Notes under the pieces: model-generated
Databases searched by the model: none
What the model was told of the DNA's origin: nothing
The model's input: the letters and a program-made list of their open reading frames with translations, nothing else
Origin: Pseudomonas sp.
GTDB taxonomy: Bacteria; Pseudomonadota; Gammaproteobacteria; Pseudomonadales; Pseudomonadaceae
Direction: 5' to 3'
Length of the DNA stretch: 9,995 bases
Assembly (NCBI GenBank): GCA_003527165.1
Contig: DPSI01000242.1
Location: 1-9,995, forward strand
Part shown: one piece after another, positions 1-7,193 of the stretch
Numbering within the stretch: position 1 is the stretch's first letter
Layout: the number at the start of each line of letters is the position of its first letter
Position numbers and translations under genes: made by a program

Positions 1-65
1 GCGCCAGATCACACGTCCGCTACAAGACACGCTGAGAGATGTCGAGCGGACGTGTGATCTGGCGC
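1..65. repeat. Perfect 20-bp inverted repeat with 25-bp spacer at the MCP break
   Basis: Bases 1-20 and 46-65 are exact reverse complements, separated by 21-45. Read on the plus strand from base 2, the segment encodes RQITRPLQDTLRDVER, a normal HAMP opening. Read on the minus strand, the chemoreceptor enters the same RQITRPL and then runs into the reversed spacer and a stop at 20-22. The left arm and spacer are therefore a sense copy of the receptor gene folded back onto its antisense. Whether the repeat extends left of base 1 cannot be seen. Candidate explanations are a contig-end chimera or a small inversion. Confidence 0.9.
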
Positions 66-991
66 GTGATCACCCATGCCGCCAGGATGCCCAACAGGAG
101 TGCGAGCACGGTGCTGACGATCAGGCGAGTGCGCGCATCGCCGCTTTCGATGTCTAGCCGATCCAGCTGAAACTGGTACAAGGCATCACTGATCCTGACG
201 ATTTCGCCCTGGACATCGGTCATTTCCTGGCGTGCAACGGCAATCGTGTCGGTCGCAGTTCGGAAGTTCAGCAGCGCCGCGCGGTACTGCTCGAGCGTCG
301 TTTCGATGACATTCAGATCACCCGCACTGCCGTCCAACGTCCGCTCATACTGAGTCAGGGCAGACTGCGCAGCATCCAGCTGAGCGAACATGGCATCGCC
401 GTTCTGGGCGGTAGGCTTGGCAGCATAGGCACTGAACAAGTACCGTACCTGCTTCAGCTCTTCTCTGATCCGCGCGATGCCTTGCAGTTGCGCAAAACGG
501 GAACTGTCATAGTCCGACAGGCCGATCACACGCTGATAGATCGCACCTGTACGCTCTTCCAGAACGCCCGCCGCGGCGTTGACCGCCCCTTGCGCGGCGT
601 TCGCTTCGACGTAGGCCTTGCGCATCTTGTCCAGCGAACGCTGATAGTCGTCGTTGAACCCGCTCTGCTCTTTGAGCATCTCCACATTGATGGGGTTCTT
701 GAAGGTGCCGAGGAGCTTCGACTGTTGAGCCAGATAGATCTCGAGTTTGTCGTCAAGGCGCTCGGTGGACACCTGATCGCCGTTAGCCAGCATGAACTGC
801 AGCCGGGCAATCCGCAGCCCGGTAAGCGTGTCATTCAAGGCGGATATTTCGGTCATCCATCCGCTGCGCTGGATGACGCTGCCCAGGCTACCCCAACCGT
901 TCCAGGCCAATACCAGAGTCAATATCAGCACCGAGCCAAAGCCCAGCCCCAACTTCTTGTTGATCGCGATGTTGCCAAACCAGCTGTTCAT
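20..991 (-). CDS. Methyl-accepting chemotaxis protein, HBM sensor type, truncated in HAMP
   Basis: Inner-membrane chemoreceptor that would signal ligand binding to CheA/CheW. Seen: a short basic N-terminus starting MNSWFGNIAINKK, TM1 at about residues 13-32, an all-helical periplasmic region at about 35-288, TM2 at about 290-308, then the HAMP start RQITRPL. A periplasmic region of about 250 residues, with the opening resembling P. putida McpS, points to the helical bimodular (HBM) family; some members bind organic acids, but no ligand can be assigned here. After RPL (residue 316) the frame reads DISQRVL and stops, so the rest of HAMP and the whole signalling domain are missing. The break coincides with the inverted repeat at 1-65, whose plus strand encodes the expected continuation QDTLRDVER. 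The fragment as written cannot signal; an assembly fold-back is a serious alternative. The ATG at 991 has a weak GGA upstream and a sigma-28 promoter at 1080-1106. Confidence 0.9.
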   Translation of the reverse strand: MNSWFGNIAINKKLGLGFGSVLILTLVLAWNGWGSLGSVIQRSGWMTEISALNDTLTGLRIARLQFMLANGDQVSTERLDDKLEIYLAQQSKLLGTFKNPINVEMLKEQSGFNDDYQRSLDKMRKAYVEANAAQGAVNAAAGVLEERTGAIYQRVIGLSDYDSSRFAQLQGIARIREELKQVRYLFSAYAAKPTAQNGDAMFAQLDAAQSALTQYERTLDGSAGDLNVIETTLEQYRAALLNFRTATDTIAVARQEMTDVQGEIVRISDALYQFQLDRLDIESGDARTRLIVSTVLALLLGILAAWVITRQITRPLDISQRVL

Positions 992-1079
992 TAAAAACGT
1001 CCATTCAAAATTCGATTCCGGGGTCTTTCAGGTTGAATGATTGTTTTTATTTGCGGCCAGCCTGGGTCCCGCGCGCACC

Positions 1080-1106
1080 ATATCGGCGCCCAGCCATGAA
1101 GCTTGA
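1080..1106 (-). promoter_or_regulatory. Sigma-28 (FliA) promoter of the chemoreceptor
   Basis: On the minus strand TCAAGCTT (1106-1099) is followed by exactly 11 bases and GCCGATAT (1087-1080). This matches the FliA pattern of a TCAAGTTT/TAAAGTTT -35 box, 11-base spacer and GCCGATAA -10 box at nearly every position. Transcription would start near 1070 and leave a leader of about 80 nt before the ATG at 991. This places the receptor in the late flagellar/chemotaxis regulon. Confidence 0.8.
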
Positions 1107-1251
1107 GCGCGATTCCAATGCGGAGGGTTGAGCGGTAGATGCAATGGGAAGCCCACCGAAGCGGTAATACCGCCCGGTGAAATACAACTCGTAGGTTCGC
1201 TGGCGATCCCGACCGGCGCCATGGCCAGCCAGGCGTCATCGGAGCTGCGGA

Positions 1252-2160
1252 TCAGCCTGCCGCGACGTCCTCGCCCAGATGTATCACCCGCGCAGCGCGC
1301 AGCATGCACTTGGCCATTTCCGGCGGGGAAAATTTGGTGAGGATGTCATTGGCACCGGCGGCCTTGGCCTTGTCGGTGCTGATGGTGCTATCCAGCGAGG
1401 TGTGCAGCAGCACGTAGAGCGAAGCGTAATCGGGGTGTTTGCGTAGCGCCTGGGTGAAGGAGTAACCGTCCATTTCCGGCATCTCGATATCTGACACCAC
1501 GACGTTGATCGCCTCGTAGCTGTCCTTCAGGCTGTCGAGCTTTTCAAAAGCCTCACGAGCGCTGCGCACCGCATGGCAGGTAATGCCCATCTTGCTTAGC
1601 GCTGAAACGGACATGTGAATCGCCACCTGACTGTCATCGACGATCAGCGCGCGGGTCTCGGTGAGCAGCTGTGCGTCCTGATCATCAAGATGGGAAATGT
1701 CCGCCTCGACCGGAATCGGAGAGATGTTGTGGATCACCTTTTCCACGTCGAGGATCTGAATCAGTTCACCATCGACCTCCGCCGTGCCGGTAACGAACGA
1801 GCTGGTACGCGCGCCGTATGGCGGCGGCAGGATTTTCGAGGACTGGATATGAACGATCCTGACCACCGACTGTACGTGCAGGCCCTGTTTCGAGCGGCTG
1901 ATCTGGGTGACGATCAGGCAACCGCCCTTGGGGTCCTGCAACGGCGCCATGCCGATGGCCAGGCTCAGGTCGATAACCGACAACGGTTGTCCACGGAGGG
2001 TGGCGACACCCCGTACGTGCGGGTGTGATTCGGGCAGGCGCGTCAGCGAGGGAGTCGGGATGATCTCGCTGACCTTCAACAGATTGATCGCCATCTGCTT
2101 GCCGCTGCGAAGCGTGAACAGCAGAAGCGATAAGGAGTCGGTGGCGGATGCGTTGTTCAT
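1252..2160 (-). CDS. cheV: CheV-type chemotaxis coupling protein (CheW-REC)
   Basis: Cytoplasmic protein that couples chemoreceptors to CheA and can be phosphorylated. Seen, numbering from the ATG at 2160 (302 aa): a CheW-like domain at about 7-155, beginning DSLSLLLFTLRSGKQMAIN and containing LPESHPHVRGVATLRG; then a receiver domain at about 168-290 with the acidic pair DD175-176, phospho-acceptor Asp224 in VVVSDIEMPEMDGY and Lys in LTKF. The CheW-REC order and about 300 residues are those of CheV. The ATG at 2160 is chosen because AGGA lies 6 bases upstream and the remaining leader matches the family; a GTG at 2202 would add 14 residues. It is probably transcribed alone from the sigma-28 promoter at 2215-2241. 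Pseudomonads carry several CheV paralogues, and which one this is cannot be told. Confidence 0.92.
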   Translation of the reverse strand: MNNASATDSLSLLLFTLRSGKQMAINLLKVSEIIPTPSLTRLPESHPHVRGVATLRGQPLSVIDLSLAIGMAPLQDPKGGCLIVTQISRSKQGLHVQSVVRIVHIQSSKILPPPYGARTSSFVTGTAEVDGELIQILDVEKVIHNISPIPVEADISHLDDQDAQLLTETRALIVDDSQVAIHMSVSALSKMGITCHAVRSAREAFEKLDSLKDSYEAINVVVSDIEMPEMDGYSFTQALRKHPDYASLYVLLHTSLDSTISTDKAKAAGANDILTKFSPPEMAKCMLRAARVIHLGEDVAAG

Positions 2161-2214
2161 GGATAGTCCTGATAGAAAGCCGGTCTCGTGCTGAGATATC
2201 ACCTCGCTACAGCG

Positions 2215-2241
2215 TTGTCGGCCAGCGCGGCGAAATCTTCA
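2215..2241 (-). promoter_or_regulatory. Sigma-28 (FliA) promoter of cheV
   Basis: On the minus strand TGAAGATT (2241-2234), an 11-base spacer and GCCGACAA (2222-2215) fit the FliA pattern with one change in the -10 box (C for T) and a fair -35 box. The predicted start is near 2205, about 45 nt before the chosen ATG at 2160. That would place the alternative GTG start at 2202 almost at the transcript end, which supports the ATG. Confidence 0.65.
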
Positions 2242-2283
2242 GTCGCAAGTACTAACGCCGACGAGATGTCAGCACGGCTCCGG

Positions 2284-3471
2284 TCAGACGCGCTCGAACA
2301 CCGCCGCGATACCTTGCCCGCCGCCGATGCACATGGTGACCAGCGCATAACGCCCCTGGATGCGCTGCAATTCATGCACCGCCTTGACGCTAATGATTGC
2401 TCCGGTCGCCCCTACCGGGTGACCGAGGGATATGCCCGAGCCGTTGGGATTGACCCGCGCCGGATCCATGCCCAGCTCCTGCATCACGGCACAGGCCTGG
2501 GCGGCGAAGGCTTCGTTGGCTTCGATCACATCCATCTGTTCCAGGCTGAGGCCGGTGCGCTCGAGCACCTTGCGCACCGCCGGCACCGGACCAATGCCCA
2601 TGTAGGCAGGATCCACCCCGGCGTGGGCATAACCGACCAGCCGCGCCATCGGTTCGAGCCCCAGCGCGCGTGCCCGTCCGGCTTCGGCCAGCACCAGCGC
2701 GGCGGCGCCATCGTTGAGACCCGAGGCGTTTCCGGCGGTCACGGTGCCGTCTTCCTTCTTGAATACCGGCTTCAGCGCGGCGAGGCGTTCGGCGGTCAGG
2801 TCCGGCCGCAGATGCTCGTCGGTGTCGAACAGAACGCGGCCCTTGCGGGTCGCGATTTCCACCGGGACGATCTGCTCACGGAAATGGCCGTTTTCAACGG
2901 CACGTGCGGCGCGCTGCTGGCTTTCCAGCGCCAGCGCATCCTGCCGCTCACGCCTGATGCCGTAGCGCTCGGCCACGTTTTCCGCGGTCACACCCATGTG
3001 GAACCTACCCCAGGGGTCATGCAACAGGGTATTCATGTAGTCGATCGCCTGGCTGTCACCGAGGCGTGCACCCCAGCGCAGGTTCGGCAGGATGAAAGGC
3101 CCGCGGCTCATGCTTTCGGCGCCGCCGCCAATCGCCATATCGGTATCACCGAGCAGGATCGATTGCGCTGCGGAAATCACCGCCTGCAAGCCGGAGCCAC
3201 AGAGTCGGTTCACGTTGAACGCTGGCGTCTCCAGCGGGATGCCGGCGTCCACCGAGGCAACACGTGCCAGATAGCCGTCCCTTGGCTCGGTGGGTATCAC
3301 GTTGCCCATCACCACGTGGCCGACGGCGTCCGGCGGGGTACCGGAGCGCTCCAGCGCACCGCGGCAGACGGTGGTGGCAAGAGAGATCAGATCGACATCC
3401 TTCAGCGCGCCGCCAAAGGAGCCAATCGGGGTACGCACCGCGCCGACGATGACGATTTCGCGTTCAAACAT
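2284..3471 (-). CDS. bktB: Beta-ketothiolase / acetyl-CoA acyltransferase, BktB-like
   Basis: Cytosolic type II thiolase that condenses or cleaves acyl-CoA plus acetyl-CoA, used in beta-oxidation, ketone or aromatic catabolism, or polyhydroxyalkanoate precursor supply. Seen (395 aa, usual length): nucleophile Cys91 in [10 protein letters not shown], the NEAFAAQ block with Asn319, His351 in [13 protein letters not shown] and Cys381 in TMCIGGGQG, so all catalytic residues are present. The segment [19 protein letters not shown] and the ending [16 protein letters not shown] recall Cupriavidus BktB more than AtoB or FadA, from memory only. The ATG at 3471 matches family N-termini ([17 protein letters not shown]); a reading frame from 3561 would add 30 unrelated residues. 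The ribosome site is weak (GAAGAG). No partner enzyme such as a CoA transferase or reductase is adjacent, so the pathway stays open. Confidence 0.93.
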   Translation of the reverse strand: MFEREIVIVGAVRTPIGSFGGALKDVDLISLATTVCRGALERSGTPPDAVGHVVMGNVIPTEPRDGYLARVASVDAGIPLETPAFNVNRLCGSGLQAVISAAQSILLGDTDMAIGGGAESMSRGPFILPNLRWGARLGDSQAIDYMNTLLHDPWGRFHMGVTAENVAERYGIRRERQDALALESQQRAARAVENGHFREQIVPVEIATRKGRVLFDTDEHLRPDLTAERLAALKPVFKKEDGTVTAGNASGLNDGAAALVLAEAGRARALGLEPMARLVGYAHAGVDPAYMGIGPVPAVRKVLERTGLSLEQMDVIEANEAFAAQACAVMQELGMDPARVNPNGSGISLGHPVGATGAIISVKAVHELQRIQGRYALVTMCIGGGQGIAAVFERV

Positions 3472-3533
3472 GGGGGGTCTCTTCTGCTCGGATTTCAGAT
3501 AGCACCGGAAGATCCGGCACGAATATCTGCCCG

Positions 3534-3561
3534 ATCCTAGCGGGATGAACCGCAGGAACAA
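3534..3561 (-). promoter_or_regulatory. Possible sigma-70 promoter of the thiolase
   Basis: On the minus strand TTGTTC (3561-3556), a 16-base spacer and TAGGAT (3539-3534) give a moderate sigma-70 match, about 63 bases before the ATG at 3471. The -10 box is imperfect and GC-rich sequence yields such matches by chance. Confidence 0.35.
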
Positions 3562-3572
3562 TAAGCATCTGC

Positions 3573-3598
3573 GCAGACTCGCTCTGCGAATTTGCAGA
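3573..3598. promoter_or_regulatory. Operator-like repeated GCAGA/TCTGC half-sites upstream of the thiolase
   Basis: Three half-sites alternate in orientation: GCAGA (3573-3577), TCTGC (3583-3587) and GCAGA (3594-3598), with spacings of 5 and 6 bases. The second pair forms TCTGC-N6-GCAGA. They lie just upstream of the candidate -35 box, where an activator or repressor dimer could bind. No regulator gene is adjacent and I do not recognise the motif. Confidence 0.35.
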
Positions 3599-3632
3599 AC
3601 CGGGTGGTCAATGTGACGTGGGGTGAGCCAGT

Positions 3633-3654
3633 GGCCGAATAAATTCGGCCCTAC
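3633..3654 (-). repeat. REP-like palindrome with GTAG head
   Basis: On the minus strand GTAG (3654-3651) is followed directly by GGCCGAAT-TT-ATTCGGCC (3650-3633), a perfect 8-bp stem. A GTAG tetranucleotide followed by a short palindrome in an intergenic space is the hallmark of pseudomonad REP elements mobilised by RAYT transposases. It sits in the 234-base space between the nosR-like stop and the thiolase start and could also act as an mRNA end. No RAYT gene is in the window. Confidence 0.6.
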
Positions 3655-3705
3655 GGGATCAGGTGCGCCGGACGATCCGTGATAACCGTTCGAACAAGAA
3701 GCCGC

Positions 3706-5838
3706 TCATGAGGCCGGACGCGGCGCCATGGCGTCGGTGGCGATCAGCTCGCCGCCGATATGGCGCCCGGCTTTCTGCGCTTTCTTCCGTGCGCTGATGG
3801 TCGCTACGCACAGGTCCTCATTATTAAGGATGACGATGCATTCCAGGCACTGGATGCACTCGTCATAGTCGATGCGCCCGTCGCGCTTGATGGCGCCGAT
3901 CTCGCAATGATTTTTACAGTGCTGGCAGGGTTGGCCGCAGGCGTCGATACGTTTGAGCCAGGAGAACACTTGGAACTTGCCGAGCACCGCCAGACCAGCG
4001 CCCAGCGGACAGACGTAACGGCAGTAGAACTTGTGCACGAACAAGCCGAGTCCCAGCAGGGTCACAGCATAGAGCACGAACGGCCAGGACCGCATGAAGA
4101 ACAACGTGATGCTGGTCTTGAACGGCTCCACTTCGGCGAGCCGCTCAGCCAACGTCAGCGAATAGAAGGCCACCGGCACCAGCCCGATGAGGATCACGTA
4201 CTTCAGCCATTGCAGGCGCAGATGGAGGCGATCGGACACTTTCCACTGGCGGATGCGCAGGCGCTTGGCCACCCAGCCGAGCATTTCCTGCAGCGCCCCG
4301 AACGGACAGAGCCAGCCACAGAACACCCCGCGGCCCCAAATGAAAAGACTGACGAAGGTAAAGCTCCAGAGGATGAAAATCACCGGGTCCATCAGAAACA
4401 CACGGATATCGAAATCCTTCCACAGCGCCAACAGCAAGGTGAAGATATTCACCACCGACAATTGGCCTTGGGCGTACAGACCGATGAATACCAGGGTGAA
4501 CAGCAGAAAGCCGGCCCGGAACAGGTGAAAACCGCGGCTGTGCCGACTGATGTGGTGCTGCCAGAGAAACACGAAGGTCAGCATCAGCAGGGACAAGCCA
4601 AGCAGGCTGACCTGCCACCAACGCTCATGCCACATGCGCAGCCAGACGGGTATCGGCTCGGCAGCCGCCTGCGCCTCTTCGATGTCGAAGAGTTCGCGAT
4701 CGAGCTGGAAATCCCGCGTCAACTGCGTGTTGCTTTGCACCAGGTGGTTACGCCGCAGGTTCACGTTCAGACGCAACCCGGCAGGCTCTGAGGGGTTGAA
4801 GGCATTGTGCGTCTTGATCCGAAAGACGTTCGCCTCAAACCCATCGAGGGGCGCGTCGAGCAGCTCCATCACCGCACCGTTGTTGAAGTTCATGTCGTGC
4901 AGTTCGATGGCATGGCCGTTCTGCATCAACACCAGGCGGCTGGGTGCGGTAGCGGGCACGAAGTCGTCCGGCACGTGGCGATACATGCCCGAAGACAGCA
5001 CCAGCACGGCCTGCTCGTTGACCTTCAATTCTTCGTTGAGCCTGGCGAAACCGACCTCACCGAGCAGGTTGCGGCCGATGCTCGGTGCGTTCAGATAGGC
5101 GAAATAGAGCTCGCTGAATGGCTGCGCATCGTTTTCCGGCTCGATGTCCTGATAGCCCTCGAGCGGCTGGTCGAGCGCCCGCTCGACCTCGTCGCGGCTG
5201 ATGGACCAATGCTGGAGATAGCCGCGTCGGAGCAGCTGCGCCCAATCGAGCGGCTCATACAGGTCGGGTTTGGCGGTGGCCAAGGGACCGCTGGCGAACC
5301 CCTCGAGCAGCTTGCGCGCGACGCCGAGGGCTGACAGCAGGACGGTTTCGTTGAGGATCACCACCGACACGGTCGCCTTGCTCACGCCATCGATGCGGGT
5401 TACCGAATCGCCTGCGCTTCCTGCGCCCTGCCCGCTCCCCACCACGATCGGTTTGCCGATCGACCTCAGCCGATACTGCTCGACGAAGTCGAACAGCGAT
5501 TGCTCGCCAAGCCCATGTAGAAAGACTGGCTCGTGGTGTTCCAGCACCGTGACACCGGCGAGCACGCCTTGGGTGTCCATGCCGATCAGCAGACGGATCG
5601 GCTTGCCGGAGAATCCCTGCAGATTGGAGTAATCGGTGGACTCGAAGGCATAGCCAAGCAGTTCGTCGAGCTGGTAGACGCTATACACCGGCGGGTCGTC
5701 CTGCTTCGGCTCGATGCGCGTGGCTTTGGGAAACAGCTGTTGGATCTGCTCGTCCAGCGCCTGGCCGAAAAGCGTCGGGCTGGCCAACATGCACAACAGC
5801 AATAGCAAGCGCGATAGGAGACTGGCGCTGCGTGTCAT
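3706..5838 (-). CDS. NosR/NirI-family membrane flavo-iron-sulfur protein
   Basis: Predicted inner-membrane electron-transfer protein; NosR itself supports nitrous oxide reductase. Seen (710 aa, usual length): a signal peptide of about 25 residues; a periplasmic FMN-binding domain at about 50-180 with DGVSKAT, where Thr156 is the likely site for covalent FMN added by ApbE; a periplasmic stretch to about 400; five or six membrane segments between 408 and 602; two CX3CP motifs (Cys507/Cys511 in CGWLCPFG, Cys606/Cys610 in CRYVCPLG); and a cytoplasmic ferredoxin-like tail with Cys634, 638, 641, 645 and Cys661, 664, 667, 677. The ATG at 5838 has AGAGG 5 bases upstream. No nosZ, nosDFYL, nir or apbE gene adjoins it, so it appears to be an orphan paralogue and the name nosR is withheld. 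I saw no TTGAT-N4-ATCAA (Anr/Dnr) site upstream. Confidence 0.9.
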   Translation of the reverse strand: MTRSASLLSRLLLLLCMLASPTLFGQALDEQIQQLFPKATRIEPKQDDPPVYSVYQLDELLGYAFESTDYSNLQGFSGKPIRLLIGMDTQGVLAGVTVLEHHEPVFLHGLGEQSLFDFVEQYRLRSIGKPIVVGSGQGAGSAGDSVTRIDGVSKATVSVVILNETVLLSALGVARKLLEGFASGPLATAKPDLYEPLDWAQLLRRGYLQHWSISRDEVERALDQPLEGYQDIEPENDAQPFSELYFAYLNAPSIGRNLLGEVGFARLNEELKVNEQAVLVLSSGMYRHVPDDFVPATAPSRLVLMQNGHAIELHDMNFNNGAVMELLDAPLDGFEANVFRIKTHNAFNPSEPAGLRLNVNLRRNHLVQSNTQLTRDFQLDRELFDIEEAQAAAEPIPVWLRMWHERWWQVSLLGLSLLMLTFVFLWQHHISRHSRGFHLFRAGFLLFTLVFIGLYAQGQLSVVNIFTLLLALWKDFDIRVFLMDPVIFILWSFTFVSLFIWGRGVFCGWLCPFGALQEMLGWVAKRLRIRQWKVSDRLHLRLQWLKYVILIGLVPVAFYSLTLAERLAEVEPFKTSITLFFMRSWPFVLYAVTLLGLGLFVHKFYCRYVCPLGAGLAVLGKFQVFSWLKRIDACGQPCQHCKNHCEIGAIKRDGRIDYDECIQCLECIVILNNEDLCVATISARKKAQKAGRHIGGELIATDAMAPRPAS

Positions 5839-6070
5839 GGATGCCTCTAGGCGTGTTGTTATGCAGCCATGCTAATCCTCACCCGCCCCGCCGCCATGCG
5901 ACTTGCTGGTCGGAAAAGCAGTACTTCAGTCTAGGGTGAGCGCGACTGGCGGCCGTTCGGGCAGCCGAGAGGTACACGGACCGGCATACGTTCATCGCAA
6001 GCACAGCCGACGTCGGGAACGATGCACCGCGGTCTCGGGCCCAATCCAGACAACCCGAGGAGGTCCAGCA

Positions 6071-6382
6071 ATGAGCAAGGCCGTCAAACCGGACGCCGAA
6101 CAGCCTTATTTCGACATGCCCACACACATCCCGAGCGGCAGCGATCATCAGATTCCACATAGCCATCGGCTGGTGTACCGCGATCACGACGTGATCGTGC
6201 ATATCACCGGTTACGAATATGAAACCTTCGGCGAGACACTCTGGGCCGTGGGTGCCGAGGTGGTGAAAGATCAAGAAATCGTCGTCCCGGTAAGGGTCGA
6301 CCAGACGCAGCATTACCGCACTTTTGACGAAGCGCTCGAACGTGGCTGCGACATGGGCAGAAAGTTGGTCGACGAGCTTTGA
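6071..6382 (+). CDS. Conserved-looking hypothetical protein, 103 aa
   Basis: I do not recognise this family. The start MSKAVKPDAEQPYF is supported by a strong AGGAGG 7 bases upstream; the frame is open further upstream without coding character. There is no signal peptide, membrane segment or cysteine pair. The protein is acidic and rich in His and Tyr, with runs such as SDHQIPHSHRLVYRDHDVIV and HITGYEYETFGETLW in the first half, then a likely beta strand (QEIVVPVRV) and a C-terminal helix (FDEALERGCDMGRKLVDEL). It looks like a small soluble alpha/beta protein. It begins a run of four same-strand genes, 61 bases before the acetyltransferase, and diverges from the nosR-like gene across a 232-base space. 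Coding is supported by the ribosome site and the codon pattern; function is unknown. Confidence 0.75.
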   Translation: MSKAVKPDAEQPYFDMPTHIPSGSDHQIPHSHRLVYRDHDVIVHITGYEYETFGETLWAVGAEVVKDQEIVVPVRVDQTQHYRTFDEALERGCDMGRKLVDEL

Positions 6383-6443
6383 TGCCCGCCTCCTGCCGAG
6401 CCCATGCCGCCGGATTTACTCTCTCTTCAGAAGGAACACCCCG

Positions 6444-6740
6444 ATGAGCGACCAAAATACAAAGGTCCGACACGACGAGAAGGCGCACCGCTATGTACTG
6501 GAAGTCGACGACCAGGAGCTCGGCTTCGCCGAATACCGTGACGATGGGCAACTTCAGATATTCACTCACACCGAAGTGGACCAGAGCCTTTCAGGCCAGG
6601 GCATGGGCAGCAAGCTGGTCCGCGAATCGCTCGACGATGCCCGCCGGCGCGGCAAGCGCATCGTGCCGGTCTGCGGGTTCGTCGCCGATTATGTGAAAAA
6701 GCATCCCGAGTGGAACGACATCATCGACTCGCCCGCCTAA
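6444..6740 (+). CDS. Minimal GNAT-fold N-acetyltransferase, YidJ/At1g77540 type
   Basis: Small acetyl-CoA-binding protein of 98 aa, much shorter than ordinary GNAT enzymes. Seen: beta strands YVLEVDDQELGFAEYR and LQIFTHTEVD, the acetyl-CoA loop GQGMGSKLV at about 51-59, and a final block VPVCGFVADYVKKHPEW with Cys77. In the plant relative At1g77540 the matching Cys has been proposed as functionally important (family knowledge). The substrate is unknown. The ATG at 6444 has AAGGA about 8 bases upstream. It lies 61 bases after the hypothetical gene and 31 bases before the cysteine-cluster gene, consistent with co-transcription. Confidence 0.88.
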   Translation: MSDQNTKVRHDEKAHRYVLEVDDQELGFAEYRDDGQLQIFTHTEVDQSLSGQGMGSKLVRESLDDARRRGKRIVPVCGFVADYVKKHPEWNDIIDSPA

Positions 6741-6771
6741 AAATTCCGCCCAAGGGGGCGAATCGTTGCGT

Positions 6772-7167
6772 ATGGGCAGGTACGATGCGCGCCCCACTCC
6801 AGATGCGCCTGCGATGAGTTGCACCAACCACAAGATCGATCGGCTGCGTAGACAGATTCCGGGCTTTGCCTGCGAGCCCGGATGCCATGACTGCTGCGGG
6901 CCGGTCACGGCGTCGTCCGAAGAAATGGCCCGGCTGCCCCACCGCAGCGACGCCGAACACGATGCCGCGTTGGCCCATTGGGACTGCGTACACCTCGGTG
7001 CCAATGGCTGCGAAGCCTATACCGAGCGCCCGCTGATCTGCCGGCTGTTCGGCACCACCGCGAGCCTGCCCTGCCCCCGTGGTCGCGGCCCGGAAAGCGC
7101 CACTCCACCCGAGGTGGAAAAACAAGTGCACCAGTTGATCGCCAGCACCCGTCAGGTACTGGTGTAG
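6772..7167 (+). CDS. YkgJ-family cysteine-cluster protein
   Basis: Small soluble protein with the Zn/Fe-binding cysteine pattern of the YkgJ/UPF0153 family, whose role is poorly known. Seen, in 131 aa: C34-x3-C38-x2-C41-C42 in FACEPGCHDCCGPV, then Cys72, Cys80 and Cys90 in GCEAYTERPLICRLFG, and Cys101. The start is uncertain. An AAGGGGG stretch at 6752-6758 fits a TTG at 6766 best and the ATG at 6772 less well. The N-termini I recall from pseudomonad relatives begin near MSCTNHKI, the ATG at 6814, which has no good ribosome site. The gene ends 26 bases before the FKBP gene, so translation in one message is likely. Confidence 0.85.
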   Translation: MGRYDARPTPDAPAMSCTNHKIDRLRRQIPGFACEPGCHDCCGPVTASSEEMARLPHRSDAEHDAALAHWDCVHLGANGCEAYTERPLICRLFGTTASLPCPRGRGPESATPPEVEKQVHQLIASTRQVLV

Positions 7168-7193
7168 CCCGAGTCATTCAACGAGAGAACCAG

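Noticed and set aside
482..994. Plus-strand frame opposite the chemoreceptor
   Set aside because: Antisense shadow; the minus strand encodes recognisable TM and HBM-type sequence with a sigma-28 promoter.
2161..2202. GTG at 2202 as the cheV start
   Set aside because: The extra 14 residues are not family-like, the ribosome site is poorer than that of the ATG at 2160, and the start would fall at the predicted 5' end of the message.
2188..3540. Long open frame (450 codons) on the plus strand opposite the thiolase
   Set aside because: It is the antisense shadow of bktB in GC-rich DNA. The translation is low-complexity, rich in His, Arg and Gly, and shows no domain, while the minus strand has all thiolase catalytic motifs.
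3760..4791. Open frame of 343 codons on the plus strand opposite the nosR-like gene
   Set aside because: Gln/Glu/His-rich translation without motifs, typical of the reverse frame of a membrane protein gene; the minus strand is clearly coding.
5839..6070. Anr/Dnr (FNR-type) box or clear promoters in the divergent space between the nosR-like gene and the small-gene run
   Set aside because: I looked for TTGAT-N4-ATCAA and for good sigma-70 pairs on both strands and saw none convincing.
6747..6760. Hairpin CGCCC-AAGG-GGGCG between the GNAT and YkgJ genes as a terminator
   Set aside because: No T-run follows on the plus strand; the T-rich side is on the minus strand where no gene ends. The right arm overlaps the likely ribosome site of the next gene.
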